From Stramonita haemastoma (Eukaryota; Mollusca; Gastropoda; Neogastropoda; Muricidae): a DNA stretch of 12,500 bases. Position numbers and translations under genes: made by a program. Shown here one piece after another: positions 9,133 through 12,500 of the stretch; the stretch's first letter is position 1; each line of letters opens with the position of its first letter. The notes under the pieces are model-generated. The model was not told the origin of the DNA, searched no databases, and worked only from the letters and a program-made list of their open reading frames with translations. Location: positions 43,391,771 through 43,404,270 of the forward strand of contig CM060328.1 of the NCBI GenBank assembly GCA_030674155.1. Direction: 5' to 3'.

Positions 9133-9215
<83 letters not shown>

Positions 9216-9340
9216 AGACAGACAGACAGACACAGACAGACAGACAGACAGACAGACAGATGGACAGACAGACAGACAGACAGGGACAGATGAGAGTGAC
9301 TGAGGGAGGGAAGAAGATAGAGACAGAGAGACAGACAGAT
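9133..9340. repeat. AG microsatellite passing into CAGA array
   Basis: About 41 pure AG units (9133-9214) are followed by (CAGA)n with a few variants to about 9283, then mixed GA/CAGA DNA to about 9340. The order is the same as at 110-311. Confidence 0.95.
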
Positions 9341-9931
9341 AAGACTGACTGAGAAAAGTAGAGGGAAGGGGGGTCATGAGGAAAGGGAGAGGGGAAGGGG
9401 GAGGTGCGAGGAAAGACGCGCAGAGTTTTTATACAAGATTGCTTAACAGGCTGGTATACAAAGAAATGTCAATCGAAGGTAAAAACAAAGAGAGGGATAG
9501 AAAAGAGGGAATTCCTAGCACAGTTTTTCCAGAGCTATTTCAACTGACAGGCCCCCAGCGGAGGGGGGGGGGGGGGGGCGGCATACTAAAGAAATAAATA
9601 TGGCTGGCAACGACAGTAGCGTTCAGCTGTTTTATAACAACAGAAAAAATGTTACTGTCTGTTAATGTTGTTGCTGTTTGTTGTTTATTGTTTTGAAATT
9701 GTGGTTATTACTACATTGGCAAGGGCTACTACTGTTTTCTTACAAAATCATGGAAACGAACCAGTCCATACGTTGAACATGAGTGACAACTGTCAGTGGC
9801 TCTCAGCCGTTTCACGACAACAGGAAGCCACTACTTAACAGCCAGTCAGTACTTTATATATGAGGCCACAGCCCTCGTACAAAGTCCGGTTCTATATACA
9901 ACCCTTGTGACCTATACAACTCCGCTCCGCG
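9341..9931. other. Unannotated spacer with 16-base poly-G and a diverged short duplication
   Basis: A 16-G run lies at 9563-9578. Positions 9606-9643 and 9785-9823 align as a diverged direct repeat of about 38 bases, with the shared core TCAGC-GTTT and ACAACAG. No gene is supported. The plus-strand frame at 9376-9597 is purine-biased, and the one at 9796-10047 runs into the tandem repeat. Confidence 0.5.
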
Positions 9932-10505
9932 GCTGCCACATTTCCCAGTATCTTTCTGTTAGGAACAGAACTGCTGATACATTTGCTATTTCCCTGTATT
10001 TTTCTATTATGAATAGGATTGATAATGCGTTAAGCAGAAGAGCGTAGAACTCAGCAGAGACAGAGAGAGATGGGTAACTCTGGTGGAACTGTGTGAAGCT
10101 CCTACCGACAACAACGGCGATGGAGACAGTTGAGTTGAGTCGAAATGTTTCAGCTGATTTCGCCAGTTCTTTCTCTTATCAAAATAACTTTTCTCTAGCG
10201 ATTTGGATTACTGATACATCGGTTGATATGTTTGTATTTTTCTGTTACGACTAGAAGACTCTGATATACTAGCTGATTTCACAGTATTTTAGTTTTATAA
10301 TTTATAGGATCGTTGATGCATTGGCTGACTCCACCGTAGCTTTCTGTTATGGATAGGATGACTGATCTGATTTCATCATATCTTTCCGTTGTGCATAGGA
10401 TCACTGATGCAGTTGCTGATTTCACCGTATCTTTCTGTTATGGATAGGATTACAATCACTGATACATTAGCTGACTTCACGTATGGATAGGATTGGTGAT
10501 ACCTT
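9932..10505. repeat. Degenerate ~50-bp tandem repeat, about nine units
   Basis: Units begin at about 9932, 9984, 10153, 10222, 10272, 10324, 10367, 10415 and 10470. The approximate pattern is GCTGATTTCACCGTATC, TTTCTGTTATGGATAGGAT, then ACTGATACATTA. Units 6-8 are closest to one another. Units 1-5 are more diverged, and about 117 bases of unrelated sequence (10036-10152) separate units 2 and 3. Lengths range from about 36 to 69 bases. Confidence 0.85.
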
Positions 10506-10752
10506 AGAGAATTTTCCAGGATTTTGCCCCATGTAAATTCATATGGCATAATTTTAAAGACTTTAATAGACCAAAAAGAAAATTAAAAAGGAGAAAACAT
10601 GCGTCCCCCCCCCCTCTAATTAACACGCAAGCAAACAGGCTGAGACAGGCCTGAGACACATGAGTCACGTGCTACAATTTTCTGTCTCAGTGTGTCACGA
10701 TCAGATTTAATGGTCTTCTGGCATTGTGCCATACTCATTGTGCTATCCTGCG
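10506..10752. other. Unannotated spacer with small inverted repeat
   Basis: It contains a 10-C run at 10605-10614. CTGAGACA occurs twice (10640-10647 and 10651-10658), with its complement TGTCTCAG at 10683-10690, which allows an 8-bp stem. No gene is recognised. Confidence 0.45.
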
Positions 10753-10877
10753 TGTTTTGTTGTGTTGTACTTTGGTGTGTTGTGTTGTATTGTGTTGTGA
10801 TGTGGTGTGGTGTGGTATGGTGTGATGTGGTGTGGTGTGATGTGATGTGTTGTGTTGCGGTGTGGTGTGGTGTGGTG
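10753..10877. repeat. TGTTG / TGTGG / TGATG pentanucleotide array
   Basis: A five-base periodicity of TGTGG, TGTTG and TGATG units runs for about 125 bases and is strongly G/T-biased on the plus strand. It ends at a GTGCAC junction that starts the CA-type repeat. Confidence 0.85.
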
Positions 10878-10911
10878 CACGCACGCACGCATGCACGCAC
10901 ACACACACACA

Positions 10912-10992
<81 letters not shown>
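10878..10992. repeat. GCAC then CA microsatellite
   Basis: Four or five GCAC units, one with a T, are followed by about 90 bases of (CA)n with one TCA interruption. Confidence 0.96.
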
Positions 10993-10994
<2 letters not shown>

Positions 10995-11132
10995 TAGACT
11001 GACTTTTGCAGCTGAAAACTCCGTTTTTCAAATATCTGATCTGCCTGTCAATGTACAATGTACATTCCATTACTAAATAAAGTTCATTACCTCCAACAGC
11101 CGGGCTGCATTTCTTGAATAATTGCTAATTGC
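10993..11132. other. Unannotated spacer
   Basis: Unique-looking A/T-rich DNA with an AATAAA at 11076-11081. A single such hexamer is not evidence of a gene end. Confidence 0.4.
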
Positions 11133-11163
11133 TATATCTATCTATCTATCTATCTATCTATTA

Positions 11164-11227
<64 letters not shown>

Positions 11228-11241
11228 TATCTATCCATCCC
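11133..11241 (-). repeat. GATA array acting as the 3' tail of the LINE fragment
   Basis: (TATC)n on the plus strand, so (GATA)n on the minus strand, with slips near 11161 and 11228. It begins about six bases after the stop codon of the adjacent reverse-transcriptase ORF. Tandem-repeat 3' tails are known for several non-LTR clades, so this array probably originated as, or expanded from, the element's tail. Confidence 0.85.
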
Positions 11242-11438
11242 TTAGTCTGGCGACCGTGGGGGCACCCCTGAAGACTTGACAACCAGTTTTCTCCATTCCT
11301 TTCTCTGTTCTGCCTTTCTCAAAGTTTTGTGGAGTTTTAAGTCTGTCCATTCGCTGATGTAGTCCTCCCATCTCTTCCTTGTCTGCCTCTTTTTCTTCCT
11401 CCTTAGACAGTGCCTTGCAGTATTGTTTTTGCTGATGC
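11242..11438 (-). pseudogene. LINE reverse-transcriptase ORF, C-terminal fragment, decayed
   Basis: On the minus strand a frame ends at TAA (11242-11244) and reads a typical non-LTR ORF2 C-terminus: KRWEDYISEWTDL, then EQRKEWRKLVVKSSGVPP. I recall the same arrangement (basic KRWED-IKEWTGL, then a WR-LV-SS-VP ending) at the end of many invertebrate endonuclease/reverse-transcriptase proteins. Farther upstream, 11406-11438 reads AKTILQGTV in a different frame, which also fits the family. The copy is therefore broken by a stop (11403-11405) and a frameshift near 11380. Only the last 60 or so codons remain, so this is a 5'-truncated, dead copy. The clade is uncertain (RTE, CR1 or Jockey-like). 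Confidence 0.75.
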
Positions 11439-11929
11439 TATTTGCCCAGGAGAGCAAAACAATGATATATTTCAATCATCAATATGTGCATGAAATATCT
11501 CAATTTCATGTATCGAAACCTCTAACGAATAAGACACACGCCCTCAATATTTACATGAACAGTACTTGTTGCTTTACTCTAATCTTCCTGTTTCTAACGT
11601 ATAAAATATCATTTTCAATATCCGAGAATTACCACTTACATAATTCAAAATGTCCATCACTGATTGAATGTCTCATGTTTATTCAAAAGTAGTAACCATG
11701 TGTGTATTTCACTGTATAACGATCGCGAATCATTATCGCATAATTACTAACTTAATCTCTTTTCTTTTTCTTTTTTCTTTTTAGATTCCGAAGCAGGAAA
11801 TTATATAACACTATTACTAAATTATTTGTAGAAAGCAAATTACTGTTACATAGTTACGCCTTGTATTATGGCTCATCTTCCTCGTTCTAATGTTTTGAAT
11901 TACACTTGAGCGCGCTCATGCACGCACAC
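11439..11929. other. Unannotated A/T-rich spacer
   Basis: A/T-rich DNA with a T/C-rich stretch at 11758-11784. A plus-strand open frame (11423-11692) begins inside the antisense of the LINE fragment and has no recognisable domain. Confidence 0.45.
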
Positions 11930-11949
11930 ACACACAAACACACACAAAG

Positions 11950-11974
11950 CCCCCCCCCCCCCCCCCCCCCCCCC
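11950..11974. repeat. 25-base poly-C run in CA-rich DNA
   Basis: A continuous run of 25 C, the longest G/C homopolymer in the window, is flanked by ACACAA repeats on both sides (about 11920-11988). Confidence 0.93.
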
Positions 11975-11988
11975 AACACAAACGCACA

Positions 11989-12006
11989 CGTGCGGGGGCC
12001 CGCACG
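11989..12006. other. GC-rich perfect hairpin
   Basis: Arms CGTGCGGG and CCCGCACG (8 bp) are separated by two bases. It lies just downstream of the poly-C run and 13 bases before SINE copy 4. No terminator-like T-run follows. Confidence 0.7.
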
Positions 12007-12019
12007 CACAAACTCAGAG

Positions 12020-12470
<451 letters not shown>

Positions 12471-12480
12471 CGACAACCAA

Positions 12481-12500
12481 GAGAGAGAGAGAGAGAGAGA
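12481..12500. repeat. GA microsatellite reaching the window end
   Basis: Ten GA units, cut by the window edge. Confidence 0.9.

Noticed and set aside
11076..11081. AATAAA as a gene polyadenylation signal
   Set aside because: A single hexamer in A/T-rich DNA without an upstream gene carries no weight.
11423..11692. 89-codon plus-strand frame
   Set aside because: It begins antisense to the LINE fragment and continues in A/T-rich DNA with no domain.

Overview
No prokaryotic-style gene layout, operon or convincing complete protein gene is visible. The window reads as non-coding, repeat-dense DNA of a large invertebrate genome. A mollusc, perhaps a gastropod, is the best guess: tRNA-derived SINEs with a long conserved body, LINE 3' ends with short tandem-repeat tails, and very abundant CA, GA, GACA and GATA microsatellites fit together. 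The organism is inferred, not shown. By hand tally about one third of the window is tandem repeat. Almost every long open reading frame is a translated microsatellite.

Layout. 1-880: a GA/CAGA array, a G-rich tract and T/G-rich filler. 882-1235: full-length minus-strand SINE copy 1. 1638-1907: CT/CTGT then CA array. 2357-2598: compound trinucleotide array. 2684-2911: a short plus-strand open frame with exon-like composition but no start codon. 2886-3236: SINE copy 2. 3286-3492 and 4238-4520: CTGT/CTAT and GACA/GATA arrays, with a LINE-type 3' tail at 3676-3740 between them. 4901-5288: pyrimidine-rich DNA ending in CT repeats. 5378-5840 and 6498-6689: two copies of an unknown ~200-bp repeat, the first running straight into a 40-bp minisatellite. 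7505-7640: a 35-bp tandem repeat. 7869-8567: a very long CA/CT composite, then poly-A and TA. 8841-9340: a purine tract holding a 5'-truncated SINE (copy 3). 9932-10505: a decayed ~50-bp tandem repeat. 10753-10992: TGTGG pentamers then CA. 11133-11438: the 3' end of a LINE reverse-transcriptase ORF whose stop codon is followed almost at once by a GATA array. 11950-12500: poly-C, a hairpin, 5'-truncated SINE copy 4 and a GA/GT/GACA/AC composite.

How the parts relate. The clearest theme is coupling between retroelements and microsatellites. The LINE ends in GATA repeats, the LINE tail at 3676 ends in CAAGT-type pentamers, the SINE tails are ATTTG/ATTTA pentamers, and both truncated SINEs end directly against long AG arrays. 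All six retroelement traces lie on the minus strand. I did not find an undescribed functional system. The best leads are the two truncated SINE/AG junctions, the repeat that passes into a minisatellite, and two short open frames of uncertain status.
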